Source of the DNA: Hyposmocoma kahamanoa
Taxonomy: Eukaryota; Arthropoda; Insecta; Lepidoptera; Cosmopterigidae
Length of the DNA: 64,000 nt
Direction of reading: 5' to 3'
Assembly: GCF_003589595.1 (NCBI RefSeq)
Contig: NW_020654080.1
Span: forward strand, 6,026,979 to 6,090,978
Positions within the stretch are counted from its first letter, which is position 1. Each line of letters starts with the position of its first letter. Made by a program: the position numbers and the translations under genes. The notes beneath the pieces are model-generated. The model worked only from the letters and a program-made list of their open reading frames with translations, did no database searches and was not told the DNA's origin. Below, in pieces: positions 1 to 11,327 of this stretch.

Positions 1-350
1 CGTTGCTGTCACAGGCACATGAGATTAGTTAACTTATGTCTGATGATGACGGGCGATGGCAAGACCTCTCAGAGAGAATATTTTTTTGGTAATTTCCTGT
101 TTTTAATGTAAACAGTCTTATTTTATTTTGTAATATTATTATGCTTCTCGAATTTTTAGAAAAAATAAAGTGACAAATAAAAAACAAAATTCGAAAAAAA
201 AAATCCAATTTTGTGAAACAAAATAAAAACAGAGAAGACCAAAAAATTAAGTTGGCGTAGTGGTCATTTGAGCTCTTTGCGATTTAAAGCTCTGAGTGGC
301 ACTGCAACTGCTGTGGACAGGCATTTCGCTTAACACCATATATAAATTCG
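1..350 (+). repeat. family A copy, interrupted
   Basis: CAGGCACATGAGATTAG, AACTTATGTCTGATGATGAC at 1-80 and TTTGCGATTTAAAGCTCTGA, GTGGCACTGCAACTGCTGTG at 255-345 are adjacent parts of family A, separated by about 170 AT-rich bases. Family A is a roughly 320-bp dispersed repeat; its class is unresolved. Confidence 0.6.
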
Positions 351-1114
351 TAAATGTTCGAAGAAGTGTAACGTGTACGTGACGGACTAGGGCCAAAACC
401 TTCTTTTTATAAAAGACCCGAGCCCCTTAAAGGGGCTTATCCTAAGTTAATAATGATTAACGATCTAATAGAGTAGGTATATGCTACGCTACGTCGCAAG
501 TTAACTATTTCAATATAACCTAAAATTTAACTATTCAGAATTTGGCAATATAATTTTTTTCAACGGAGTGTAAGATATAAGACGGGTATTGTGTCCAATT
601 TGCTAATTACACACAAACAATCGTTCACACTCTTGTCAAATTTGATCTTAATGGAATCAACCACTAAATTCTAAAGTTGTTGCTACCCAAGATACAAATT
701 GGTCTTTATAAATAGCACAATTAGTGCAATCATTTTTAGCTACAAACGAAATTTTTGTCGAAAGAAACCACAAAGTAGACAATATTAGACTCATGTTTCC
801 TTGTTATTATATTAAATGAAAAACTAACAAGAAAAGCTTTTATATTTAGGACACCGATTCCGAACTTGTGCTGTTATTACGTGAAAGCCGGCACATAAAA
901 ACCAGTAGATAAATTTCCGTCTCTCAGTGTAATCGCTGACAATATACGATTTCGCTTTGCCTTATCCACTTACATAGGCTGTTATAACAAAGTTCCACCA
1001 TAATGTAACTGAAGATCGTGCTCATGGTAACAAACAACTTGTACGAAAAAATATTAGCGACTCGCGCAAAACTTGATAATATTTCCCCATATAAATATTC
1101 CCTTTGTGCCCGTA
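351..1114. other. no gene seen
   Basis: AT-rich, with short ORFs only. Nothing recognised. Confidence 0.6.
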
Positions 1115-1147
1115 GACCACCTGATGACCACCTGATGACCACCTGAT
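1115..1147. repeat. three 11-bp tandem units
   Basis: GACCACCTGAT occurs three times exactly. Confidence 0.85.
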
Positions 1148-1959
1148 CACGTCACGATGAGGCGCAGTAGCTATGTGAGACTTTGACTCAATAAAAACCC
1201 CCAGGTTATTCCCACCCCCTCATGGGCCATGTGGTTTACAATCCACGGCCCTGTCTGGAGTTGTCCGCCACTACCTGAATACTTGGCACGCCGAGCAACC
1301 CGTGACCTTTTGTCCCAGGAATGGCAAAGCCCCTACTTTTATCACCCAAACCTGATTGGTTCACCTGAGTGAATTATGAGCAATTTTTTCTTCCCGTAGC
1401 TAACCTCTTAGGTATTTTTAGGCGTTGTTTATTTTGTGTTGATGTATCTACGAAGGGAAAAAGCTTTCAGTATTTTTTATATTAATTGATTAAAAAACAC
1501 CTATATTAACAAACTGGTCAATCATCTTGTCAGTCGGTGACACGTGATAGATTAGTTTACCTAGCTACCCTCAATCTCGCTACATAATTTATTATACTGG
1601 CTTTGAACTTCTTCGATTCGGTACAGCGACCCAAGCAACAGATACCTAAAACCCTAAGAAAAAACAAAAAGCGGGCGTTTTATTTCTTCCACACAGCAAA
1701 ACCGTACAGCCGGCATTCGTCATCTAGATAATAAATTACATTAAAAAATACAAAAAGGAAATAAACGACCAAGAAATTAGACTTACTGACGATAGTTCTG
1801 CCATCGGAAGAAAGAATGGTACAATCAAGAAATTCAAAATTCGGACATAAATTAGTTTTTTAAAATGTTCCAGGTTTTTCTGATAGAAAGTTAAGATATA
1901 TTTTTGAGTAGTTTATTTATGTCGAATACACACCCTACATATTTTGTAAATGTCAACTA
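1148..1959. other. no gene seen; GC-richer patch 1190-1390
   Basis: CCACCCCCTCATGGGCCATG and GTTGTCCGCCACTACCTG lie in a patch of unknown origin. The remainder is AT-rich. Confidence 0.5.
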
Positions 1960-2045
1960 AGTTTTATTCGCATCACGCATCTTTTAATTTGGTCAAATAT
2001 TACTTATTTGACAGTTTCGGACGGATGATGTTGGAAGGAGAAAGC
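1960..2045. mobile_element. family I MITE, right half only
   Basis: TTTTATTCGCATCACGCATC, then TTTGGTCAAATATTACTTAT, then GTTTCGGACGGATG matches the right half of the MITE at 24007-24192. The left arm is absent. Confidence 0.6.
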
Positions 2046-2245
2046 AAGTGCTCGTTTACTACAGGGTCTAGACTCTGTGCTTGGAACAGACTTGTGTCCC
2101 GCAGAGGACGAACAATATATTGATGATAATTCAAATAAGCACCCAAAGAAAAGTTATTTAGGCGCCGCGAAAATGTGTTTCTTGTATTGGAAAATGTGTT
2201 GCTTGTAGCAACCGACAACTAGAAGCGAATATTTTTATTTTTAAA

Positions 2246-2545
2246 CGATTTAAAAAAAGGAGGACCTATACGTCCGGCTGTATGTATGTTTTCCGATTTC
2301 TCCGTCAATTGTGGACCGATTTTGAAAATTCTTTTTTGTTTCACAGGGTGCTCTCTAGTGGTGGTGTTCCCGTTGTCACCAAGTCAGAATCTGATCATAG
2401 GATCCAATGGAAATCGAGGGAAATCCTCAAATTTTATAGGCATGTCAGTGTACTCACCGATTTCTCCATCAATTGTGAACCGATTTTGAAAAATCTTTTT
2501 TGTTTAAAGGGGTATACTCTCGACGTGGTCCCTGACGCCGACGAT
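2246..2545 (+). repeat. family B relative with internal duplication
   Basis: AAAAAAAGGAGGACC, then CCGATTTCTCCGTCAATTGT and ACCGATTTTGAAAATTC at 2292-2335, repeated as CCGATTTCTCCATCAATTGT at 2458. AAATCGAGGGAAATCCTCAA lies between. It is a related but distinct subfamily of the CCGACTTCAAAAAA repeats. Confidence 0.55.
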
Positions 2546-2604
2546 GCTGTTCCGGGTTCGTTTCGGCTATCATAAATTACTAATCATCATACAATTGATA
2601 TTAA

Positions 2605-2755
2605 ATCGACATAGTCGCCAGTTGCGGCAACCGGACACAGTCGCCTGTTACTGCAGTCGGACACTGTTGCCGGTTGTTGCAACCGCAATTTGTATGAAAA
2701 TAAAATATTCACTTCTAGTTGCCGGTTGCTTGCAATTGCCGGTTTTAATTTAATC
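2605..2755. repeat. inverted GCAACCGG repeat cluster
   Basis: GTTGCGGCAACCGGACACAG, CGGACACTGTTGCCGGTTGT, GTTGCCGGTTGCTTGC. Alternating orientations of TTGCCGGTTG suggest a MITE-like foldback. Confidence 0.4.
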
Positions 2756-2840
2756 ATGCCACATAGATGATAAGTTAAATTAGGTGATCGTATTAATGCG
2801 TCCATTACACTTAAAAACTAAATTATTACAAAAAAGAAAA

Positions 2841-3195
2841 CAAAGCCCCGACTGGAAAAATAATTAGCTGGGAAAAAATGCTGTATAAAAAATTAGACTG
2901 CATAAAAAACAACTGAAAAGAGACAAACATGCTCTTTAATCTTATAGAGCTTAATTAGAGCAATGTAGAATACATTACACATGCGTTACGCTTTGTTCTG
3001 TACCTACCTACCTAAGTGAATTATTAATTTATGGTCATTGTTTCATTAACATACACAGGAAGTTGTTAACTACAAAAAATATGCAGTTGATACCCGTATT
3101 AAACAAATAATAAAATATTATGATATAAATATAAACTGGAGTTTATTAGGAGTATAAACCAATAATAAATGTGTTTTATAATTTTTGTCATTTTG
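2841..3195. mobile_element. MITE family J, copy lacking its right end
   Basis: Starts CAAAGCCCCGACTGGAAAAA and is collinear with the copy at 15419-15803, through TGAATTATTAATTTATGGTC and AACTACAAAAAATATGCAGT to CATAATTTTTGTC-like sequence. The right inverted end was not found. Confidence 0.65.
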
Positions 3196-3571
3196 ATACT
3201 TTTACACACACTTGTTTCATATTGTATGGTACCATGTTTTATTACACCAAGGACACGAAATAAAGATTTGACAAAAGAATCGTGTTTTCAGTAATGATGC
3301 GTATAAATGGGCTATCTAACTAAAACTAAATGGGTCTATAAACCCTAACCATATTCTAACGTAGATTTTATGACTATTGGCCAACGACGTGGCCACAAAT
3401 CAATGATGGCAATTGTGGCAAATGGGTGATAAATAACTCCAAGATTTGGTTTAACAGACTAGAAAAGTTAGGATTTTATACGCTAGACTTCTAAGCAACT
3501 TTACTCAATAAATAGTTCCCAAAAATCCACATTGAACCATTTATTTAACGATTTAACGACTAATCGTTGAC

Positions 3572-3790
3572 GAAATGAAACTATTTTTCCGGATTTAAAT
3601 CGCGTATATTTGTTTTTTCAAACAAACCGACGTTTCGGGCCCTTTACAGGTCCCATGGTCACGGTTGTCAACCGTTAAAACAAACAAATTAACAACAAAT
3701 TAAAACAAATATACGCGATTTAAATCCGGAAAAATAGTTTCATTTCCTATGTGTAACAATCGCGAAAACCTAAGAACTCGATTTAACGAT
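3572..3790. mobile_element. family D element with 45-bp perfect inverted repeats
   Basis: Arms 3572-3616 and 3702-3746 are exact reverse complements (GAAATGAAACTATTTTTCCG onward). They enclose GACGTTTCGGGCCC and CCCATGGTCACGG. Beyond the right arm, TAACAATCGCGAAAACCTAA and GAACTCGAT form a tail shared with other copies. It is the most complete family D copy here. Confidence 0.75.
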
Positions 3791-4011
3791 TATGTAACAA
3801 TTTTGTTTGAAATCAGTCGATGTGAAATCGACTGGGTTTTGATGTGAGAGATAAATTGGTAGTATCAATCCGTTTCTAAGAGTTGAATGTTTGTGAGAAC
3901 GACTGCTTGCTTTTTACTTAAATTGGTTACCATCCAAAGAACCCCTCTACCGTAATACATATCTAAATATAAATAGGGAAAGACAGAAGGTGAAGTACTT
4001 TTTAACTGTCT

Positions 4012-4190
4012 CTATGGCCGAACGGTTACGATTTCCGGGCCGGGAGAACTATTTGTATGCCTTACATTTATTCCTCTCGTGAGTTTGCGTGTAATTTGTG
4101 CTTGTCTACATATGTGTGTGTTCATGGTACCCGCGACAGGGTGTCCCTAGTGCGGGACTATGAGTGTGTGTCTTATTTATTCATTTATTT
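4012..4190 (+). mobile_element. possible SINE with tRNA-like head
   Basis: TATGGCCGAACGGTTACGAT fits an A box, followed by CCGGGCCGGGAG. GCGACAGGGTGTCCCTAGTG is a motif also seen, diverged, near 25560. No clear B box. Confidence 0.35.
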
Positions 4191-4199
4191 ACTTTAATA

Positions 4200-5689
4200 T
4201 CGGGAAAAAACCACTTACTTAAAGTACTTCTATTAAAACTAATATTTAATTCATATCGATATACTAGCTTTTCGCCAACCAACTGTAGCTGAGAAGAGGG
4301 TGGTTTGTATTAATAATATTAATATATTATTATATAATATTAAAACTATTTTATGACTCAAGCCATCTCAGTCTGCTTTAGCCATCGGAACCTTAAAGAA
4401 CCCGAAAGGTTGGTTTATACAAATTAACTTTAGTACACATTTAAAACTGTAGATGGCGACACTTGGATAAAGTAAAAACAAAGTAATGAATCTCGAAAAT
4501 TTAAGGTACCTACGTCTCACAAAAACTACAACTATTTAAAAAACATTTACAATTATGATAATTGGCGAAAACAGTAAACTGTCTTTAAAAAGATCAAAGG
4601 TATCTCAATGGTAATATTTTTTATTTGTTAGTTTGCAAAAAATTGAACAGATGGCATTTCTTTATAGTACATTAGACTCAAATAAGGGAACTCCACGTTC
4701 GGTTAAAAATATTATGAGCTTTAATATCCAGAATAAGCAACGTATTGCTTCCAACTTCATGGACATCATTTATAAATATGTAGAAGTTCCTAAACTCGAC
4801 GTCAAATATTCAAGTATACATAGAAGTGCACAAAATAATCCTATTTTCAAAACATTCGCCAACAAGAAAAGAACGTAATGACAAATATGTCCCTATTCTT
4901 TGAGTTTACATTCAGCGGACAGTCGACAGTCGGCGATGGAAAGCGAGTGAAAAATAAACCGACCCTGGCTGAGTCATTGCATCTCTGCGCTATGATTGAT
5001 GAGCATTACGTAGGCGGTCTGCATAGACTGGCTATTCAAACGCTTAATAACCTAAAGCACCATCCGGAATACAATGGACTTTATATTTTGAACTTCACAC
5101 GTTCTTTATTGTAATAATGTCCCTATCTACCGACCAGAAAGATAGGGAGTTCCGGGGAGACTGTGGGCTCACCGGCAAGATCAGGGTACAGCAGGTGTCT
5201 GGACCAAGCCTTTCACCAGTGATACCACTTCACGGGCGTCTCTGGCGGACCCAGACTTGGACATGGACATACACTTGCAGAGTGAACGGCTAAACGGTGG
5301 CAATCGTTAGTTACGCAATGTGCAACAGGAAGTGAGGAGGTCCCTATCTGGAAAATAGGGAGTGTACTGTTCGTGCACCCGGGGCAACTCACCCAGGTGC
5401 TAGTGCCTTTTGAGAAACGAATGAAGTCCATGCAAACGGGCTGATCTGGGGTCAGGACCTGACCGAGTAGGTCCCTCTTTGAGCTTGCTTGCACAGGTTA
5501 GTCTTTCTCGTATAAACCAGTTGTTGATAGGGAGGGTTACTCATAAATAAACATAAACAAAACTTATGTAGAACAGATATGGGAACTGTCTTTGATGTAA
5601 GTGACGTAGAGTTGAATTAAAACCTTAAGATAATTCCCTTGTACATACTCAAATGTACGCCGTATAACGAAAATAAGAAAAAAAACCAA
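4200..5689. other. no gene identified; GC-richer block 5115-5500
   Basis: Two open frames (4633-4878, 4878-5114) overlap by one base but lack any recognised similarity. The block 5115-5500 (GGGAGTTCCGGGGAGACTGT, GGGCTGATCTGGGGTCAGGA) contrasts with its surroundings and may be transposon-derived. Confidence 0.45.
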
Positions 5690-5860
5690 ATTTGATCTCT
5701 ATCTCACTTGATAGAAAGTAACTATGAGGTTGACGATTGAGTATGCATGCACACTTAAATAATGCCTATTCACTCTCGCCTTGAAAACGCCCAATTCACA
5801 ACGTTCACTGCAGGTATGGAATTCCACTCCATAACCGTTCGCCATATAAATGTGAGTGCG
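5690..5860. repeat. repeat shared with 16155-16290
   Basis: TATCTCACTTGATAGAAAGT, AACTATGAGGTTGACGATTG and CACTCTCGCCTTGAAAACGC match 16155-16290 (GTGACTATGAGATTGACGAT, ACTCTCGCCTTGAAAAAGCC). A short piece also occurs near 45200. Probably part of a LINE or SINE. Confidence 0.5.
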
Positions 5861-5924
5861 TATTTCTTCGTGCGAATCCTTGGAATATATAGAACATAGG
5901 GCCGGACCTCAGTTTACATCAAAT

Positions 5925-6837
5925 CAAATTCAAGAATTTATTTTAAACTTGTCCATATCAAGTTAGTTAAACTTATAACCTATGTTAGTAAAATAAATTG
6001 TCAGAGAAAAATTAAAAGTACATTAGATTATACACCAAGCTTCTGGAACCCATACGTGCTTAAATGTATCGCAGACCTTACTCCCAGTTTACGTCTAGCC
6101 CCTCAAAGATAGAAAGGAGAAGGCGGAATTAAATCATGCTATTTCAACGCACATTCTCCGTGATATAATCTGTAGAATACCGATAAGCAGACAACTTTAC
6201 AGCAGTGTTCAATGCCTTGCAGGTTCGCCTCTGCTAAATTCGAGTCACCTATAGGATTCAAAACTATCTTGCGAAGTAGTTGTTGGTAACTTTCGAACAA
6301 GCTAACTTTGGTTTGGAATTTTACTGGCCTCTCCAGTAAAAGTGACTTGTATTTTACAGAAATACGATAAGTACCACCTAATCCGGTTTCCACTTGGCTG
6401 GCAGCCAATATAACCTTTGAATCCACTAGTACTAAAATCTGGGATCGTAAACTGCTACAAACCTGAAGTAAGTATCTACTGCCAACGAAGTTTATGAAGA
6501 GGAAATTAACTGTAGATAAAGGACCCGCATCCGTGAAAGATGGCGCTAATCCAGCAATCGTATAAAAACTTTGACCCGTTTTGAAAAAGTTTATAACATT
6601 CTTAAAATAAACTATAATCATTAAGGCGAGGTATTGCAAAGCGAGCATTTTAGGAGATGAGGTGTGGGAGATCGCTCCTCGCGTCGTGCAATGAAATAAG
6701 AACAGGCGGAGAAATATTTGACACAGATCCGATGTCGACATGCGCCCGATGGCGACTGATGGGGCAATTTGCAAATTACGGGATAAATGTGAATTTAACA
6801 ACGAATAGGGCTTCAGCTGAAAACCGAAATTTTGCAT
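5925..6837 (-). pseudogene. LINE (Jockey/CR1-like) reverse transcriptase 3' remnant
   Basis: The minus-strand frame ends with GDSNLAEANLQGIEHCCKV, then CLSVFYRLYHGECALK, a stop at 6139-6141, and continues in the same frame as HDLIPPSPFYL, stop, GARRKLG. This is the recognisable C-terminal region of lepidopteran non-LTR reverse transcriptases (pattern HRR-VASL-FYR-YHGEC-ELHDLIPPSPF). At low coordinates (about 5925-5945) the reverse strand has a TTGAATTTGATTTG-type tail, as expected for a LINE 3' end. The upper part, about 6290-6837, is open but not recognisable. The copy is dead. Confidence 0.7.
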
Positions 6838-6910
6838 GTTCTCTGTAGCATTTAAAGAAAAATATCTCCTTTTAAAGGTTAGAAAGATAACTTTAAATAA
6901 TTCGTTTTAG

Positions 6911-7165
6911 ATTTTTTTATAATATCAAGTAACGGGACAAACAAATCGTGCGCCTGATGGTAAGCTACACGGCTGTCCATAGCAGTCACAGTGCCAGTCA
7001 GAGCTTTAAATTGCAAAGATCTGAGGGGCACTGCCATTGCGCCCGTCACCCTGAGACATAAGTTGACAATTAAGCCTGTAATTTCACCAACAACCATTAT
7101 CCTTCAAAACCGGAACACAGTAACGCTGACATTACTGCTTGGCGGCAGACATAGGTAAGCAGATT
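6911..7165 (-). repeat. family A copy
   Basis: Nearly complete: ATATCAAGTAACGGGAC, GCGCCTGATGGTAAGC, CAAAGATCTGAGGGGCACTG, CACCCTGAGACATAAGTTGA, CAAAACCGGAACACAGTAAC and TTACTGCTTGGCGGCAGAC are in family order on the minus strand. Confidence 0.75.
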
Positions 7166-7347
7166 TTTATTACAGCCTGCTTTTATATGATCGGATAAAG
7201 TACATCCTCTCATGTAACAAATTAGCACTTTCTTTAAATAATATCCTTAGGTATATTGTGTATTTTTTTATAAGACCGTTATTTTATGTTAAATACCTAA
7301 ACCGTTTGGAAACTGCATACACGTGGGATTTGTCAGCTTGTCTTGTG

Positions 7348-7506
7348 CTTTTCATGTCTCAGGGAGAGGGTTCAATGGCAATGCCCCTCAATCCATGCGA
7401 TTCAAAGCTCTAAATTTCACAGCAACTATTATGAATAGGCGAGTCGCTTATACCATCAAATGCACGACTTACTGTTTGTCCCGTCACTTTATGTCATAAA
7501 AAACAA
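7348..7506 (+). repeat. family A 3' part
   Basis: CATGTCTCAGGGAGAGG, GCCCCTCAATCCATGCGATT, then GTTTGTCCCGTCACTTTATG and TCATAAAAAAC. This is the 3' half with the usual A-rich end. Confidence 0.65.
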
Positions 7507-7544
7507 AGAGTTAGACACGACTAACGTGATACAGTCACTAATCG

Positions 7545-7745
7545 TGTACCTTTACACACGCGCGCGATTCTATGCGCATGCAAACATTTGGGATATTATA
7601 CATTTAGGATTTATAGGCGATTGCATCGATGCAATCGCGCGTTCGTATCATGCAATCACGCTCAAAGTTGTATTTTTGTCACCCAATGAGATAACGCTAT
7701 TTCGTGACGTTGTTAAAAAGAATACAAACGTTATTGGTTGATCTT
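7545..7745. mobile_element. family K palindromic element, copy 1
   Basis: Contains the 22-bp perfect palindrome GCGATTGCATCGATGCAATCGC-type at 7617-7638, CGCGCGATTCTATGCGCATG and GCAATCACGC repeats. The same palindrome and CGCG-rich context recur at 58140-58335. Confidence 0.5.
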
Positions 7746-7749
7746 ACCC

Positions 7750-9469
7750 GCCCCGCCTTGGTGTTATTATAAAACCATAGTATAATCGTTAGCACGTTTG
7801 TGTACTGCGCCCGATTTCGAGACTATACAAGTCTAGAAAACTCAGACCCACTTCGGATGTAGCTTATGCACTACGTCCAATTCGAATCCGAGTAAATGCG
7901 AATATTACTTGTACACGTAGAGTTAAAATTATTCCTGTGATTACAATTCTATTTACAAACAACTTGATAAAATTGCTACTGTAGAAACGCTCGTCTACTA
8001 AATGCTTTGAAACCAATGAAGCAACGGGTTGAAAAATAATAACACAAGCTCGCGCAATTCTCGATTGTTTCCCGCTTTTTGTTAGCAGCGAGAACAATGG
8101 AGGTTTTTGCATACTTCCCAATGTTATCTGTTGTACTTGCTTCTATATACACGCTGCATATCACTGACGTTGTCTATCTGAACAGCCTTACCAGATATTG
8201 TTCTGTATTTACCATAGCTTAGTAAATGGCTTAAAGTAAACATGTCCAAATTCTTTACAGATTTGTTTTATGTCACCTTGGTGTAAAGGATTCCACTCAG
8301 TTTATTCATTCATTTGTGATCATGGTATACAGAAACGTAAAAAAACCTAATAATAAGACCTTTATCATTACTGTATTCTGGCAAATAAACGTATTCTATT
8401 CTGTTCTGTTCCGTTCTAAACTCCGCTCTGCTCCACTCCACTCTGTTCTGATCTGTTCTTTTTTTTTTCATATTGCTTCAATTTCGTTTGTAAAAAAATA
8501 CATTCTAAAATGGAGTTAGTATCCCTGCCACTCGATCCGCGCAATAGAACCGATTCAGTACGGGAAAAAATTTAATCTGGGCTGGACTAGTATCGACTCT
8601 TAAATTTCATAACTATTATGGCTATAATGGGGCTTGTTCTTCCTACCCTACCTTAGATCGAAAAAACAGTAGGTACTTTTTAATAAAAGCACACAGGGTG
8701 GCCACCACAGAGACATGTTTAGAAACTTTTGTGGGTGGTCCTATTAACCACCCGAATTTAACGTGCTCGCTACGGGGATTCCAGACAAAGTCAAAACTCC
8801 GTTATAATTTAGTTGTCACACTTTTATTGTTTATTGCCAAATAGTATACGGTACAAAACAATTAGAAGATTTACACAGGTTTACTCGGAAATACTTATGG
8901 CGAGGAACATTGCTGGAATCGGGCGCGCGGCAGACGGTGACTGACTGCACACACGCGGAGGACTTAAAACATAACGTCAACACGTGAGGCCCTTCAAATG
9001 TATTAGTAGTAATTTTTTTACCATAAGTATGAAATGGATGACGTAAGAAAATTATACTTTAGAATGAAATTACACCCATCTCAAACCTTCTCACCTTACC
9101 TTGTCAAATCAATCACTTGTCTTTTAGACAATATTTCAAGTGAAATATGAGACCGCTTTCACGGCTCTTGTTCCCATTCATTGTTCATACTTTAAAGTGG
9201 AAAAATGTCAGAGCCAACCATTTATCCTTTGGTGATTAATATGAGTCCTTTTTTTAAGAGTCACTATTACCGCTCGTACTGCAAGATTGAAGACATGATT
9301 AAATATCCCTTATGGCATATTTGTACAAACGACACATCGTCCATTATGACATCACTTTTAAGATTTTAATAAAAGACAAACTTTGTTAGGTACTGTGTAT
9401 AAAGGTGCCATTTCATGATAAGGAAACATTTCAAGTCCGTAAATGATGAAATTGCACATTAGGTCTTGA
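7750..9469. other. no gene seen
   Basis: Apart from the pentanucleotide tract, short ORFs only. A GC-richer segment at about 8880-8990 (GGGCGCGCGGCAGACGGTGA) is unexplained. Confidence 0.55.
8391..8462. repeat. degenerate pentanucleotide tract
   Basis: Variants of TTCTG, TTCCG, CTCTG and CTCCA repeat with period five. Confidence 0.7.
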
Positions 9470-9620
9470 TCTCGACGAGTTTTTTACACTTTCATACATA
9501 GGAGAATTTCGAACTCTCGGTAACTGGACTCGCAGCTGAGTTAGTAAAGAGCAGTGCAACGCAGCATGGAGATTCTGTGTTTGATCTTTGTATTCATAAT
9601 CACAACAAAACTAGCTGTAA
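9470..9620 (+). mobile_element. SINE family E, diverged copy
   Basis: GAATTTCGAACTCTCGG, CGCAGCTGAGTTAGTAAAGA and GTTTGATCTTTGTATTCATA. The 3' end matches other family E copies; the tRNA-like head is poor. Confidence 0.4.
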
Positions 9621-10889
9621 GACTTTGTTCACAAAAAATCTCAATAAAAATATGACAGTTACAATCGCTCATAATGCTACGAATATGGCGTAGCACTACA
9701 TATAATAAGTTGCTACGTAACTACATGCTACGCTTTACAACTTGTTGAAATTGGAATAAAATAATAAAAACGTCAGCGATAAGAAAATGCAGTAAGAAGC
9801 AAAGTCAGCGAATAGTTAGATACGGACGTCATCATTGTTTTTTTTTTAAACCCCGACATAAAAAGAGGGGAGTTATAAGTTCAAAGCTCCCATCTGTGTA
9901 TGTATGTGTCTCTATGTAAATTACTGGAATAAACGTGAAGCGGTTTATTTATTTGAAGACTAATTTTAATCGGAATTTTCTTCGCTATATTGGATAATGT
10001 TTATCCAATGTGAGGTGAGCTGTTTAAAGATTACCAGCTCTTTTCCCAGTTAGTGTAGGGAAATATCTAACGTGACCATTATTTTTTTCCCTCGGAGCGC
10101 AACGCATGTTTATGATAGTTACGAAATGTTTAATGATTTAAAAAAGTAAAATTGTTTAATGATTCAAAAATAAAAATAAAAACCTGTGTCATCTGGTGAT
10201 GACTGACTTGATAAATGACTTTATATTAAGTAACAATTCAAAATCTATTTAAGCCAATGCTCTGTCATATTTATATTTTGACTATGTAAAAACAATTCTA
10301 CTTCCAACTCCTTGCCAGCAAGACCCTGTATGTTTTAATGCACTATTTGAAATTGATTGGGCCTGACTTTTGTCTCTTTACTCAGTTTAAATCAAAGGTT
10401 TTGTAAGACTTATCGTCTAATGTAAATATATTTGGATTAGTAGAGTTACTAACTGTACAATCTATATTATAACAATTTGTAGACTTTGTTGCAATTGTAA
10501 CTTGTATTTGTAAATTGTAAGCTAACAAAGAAGCTATCTGATGTTTGTCTTTTTTCGCTAGATACAAAGTTTCTGTTGTCAAATTAAAATAGGTTATAAA
10601 TTTATTTAAGTCAAAAATGCAATACTGTCGCTATGACGACATGTCAAATGGTAAATGAATCGATTTAAGTCATGTATGTGCTGATTTTGATTATATGACA
10701 AATTTTGAGCATATGGAAAAGCACATATTGTAAATTTACACCCAGTCAAAGAATTTAATTGAACTAAATGATAAAAACATTTTATGATACGTTGTTTCTT
10801 AACAAAGAGACTATCACCACAAAACAGAATGACGTTGGTAAATTTGTTCAACTCATTCTCATACTGTTTCAGGTTTTTAACGATTTTAT
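9621..10889. other. no gene seen
   Basis: AT-rich. CCCCGACATAAAAAGAGGGG at 9851-9870 is an inverted motif found in common lepidopteran repeats. Confidence 0.55.
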
Positions 10890-10922
10890 TAAATAATGTA
10901 ATAATAATAATAATAATAATAA
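10890..10922. repeat. ATA microsatellite
   Basis: About nine AAT/ATA units. Confidence 0.8.
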
Positions 10923-11209
10923 CGTTTATTCCTCCACAAAAATACGTACATATAGTTCTTAGTAATTAAGATACATCCAATAACTTATTTTTGGGAGCAG
11001 GTGCTTGTTAAAGGTTTAACGCCTGTACTACAAGTCACCAGGCTCTCACCCTTGGAAATGACACATGACAATCTTAAGGTATTACTAAGATTAATTGTTT
11101 ATAAAAAAAAAAACATTTAAATAGCGACAAAATACATTTGACATTATTGAACTATATACACCTAAAAGATCAAACTTAAATTAAAATTAAATTTAAAAAC
11201 TTTTTATTA

Positions 11210-11220
11210 TGTGTGTGTTT

Positions 11221-11263
<43 letters not shown>

Positions 11264-11290
11264 TGTGTGCTCGCGTGTGCGTAGTTACGG

Positions 11291-11320
<30 letters not shown>
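11210..11320. repeat. GT then TA compound microsatellite
   Basis: GT units with few interruptions at 11210-11270, a short GC-richer link, then TA units at 11290-11316. It lies just beyond the end of the coiled-coil pseudogene. Confidence 0.9.
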
Positions 11321-11321
<1 letters not shown>

Positions 11322-11327
11322 GAGATC

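Noticed and set aside
10890..10922. CRISPR or other prokaryotic array
   Set aside because: Short tandem repeats without spacers; all evidence points to a eukaryotic genome.
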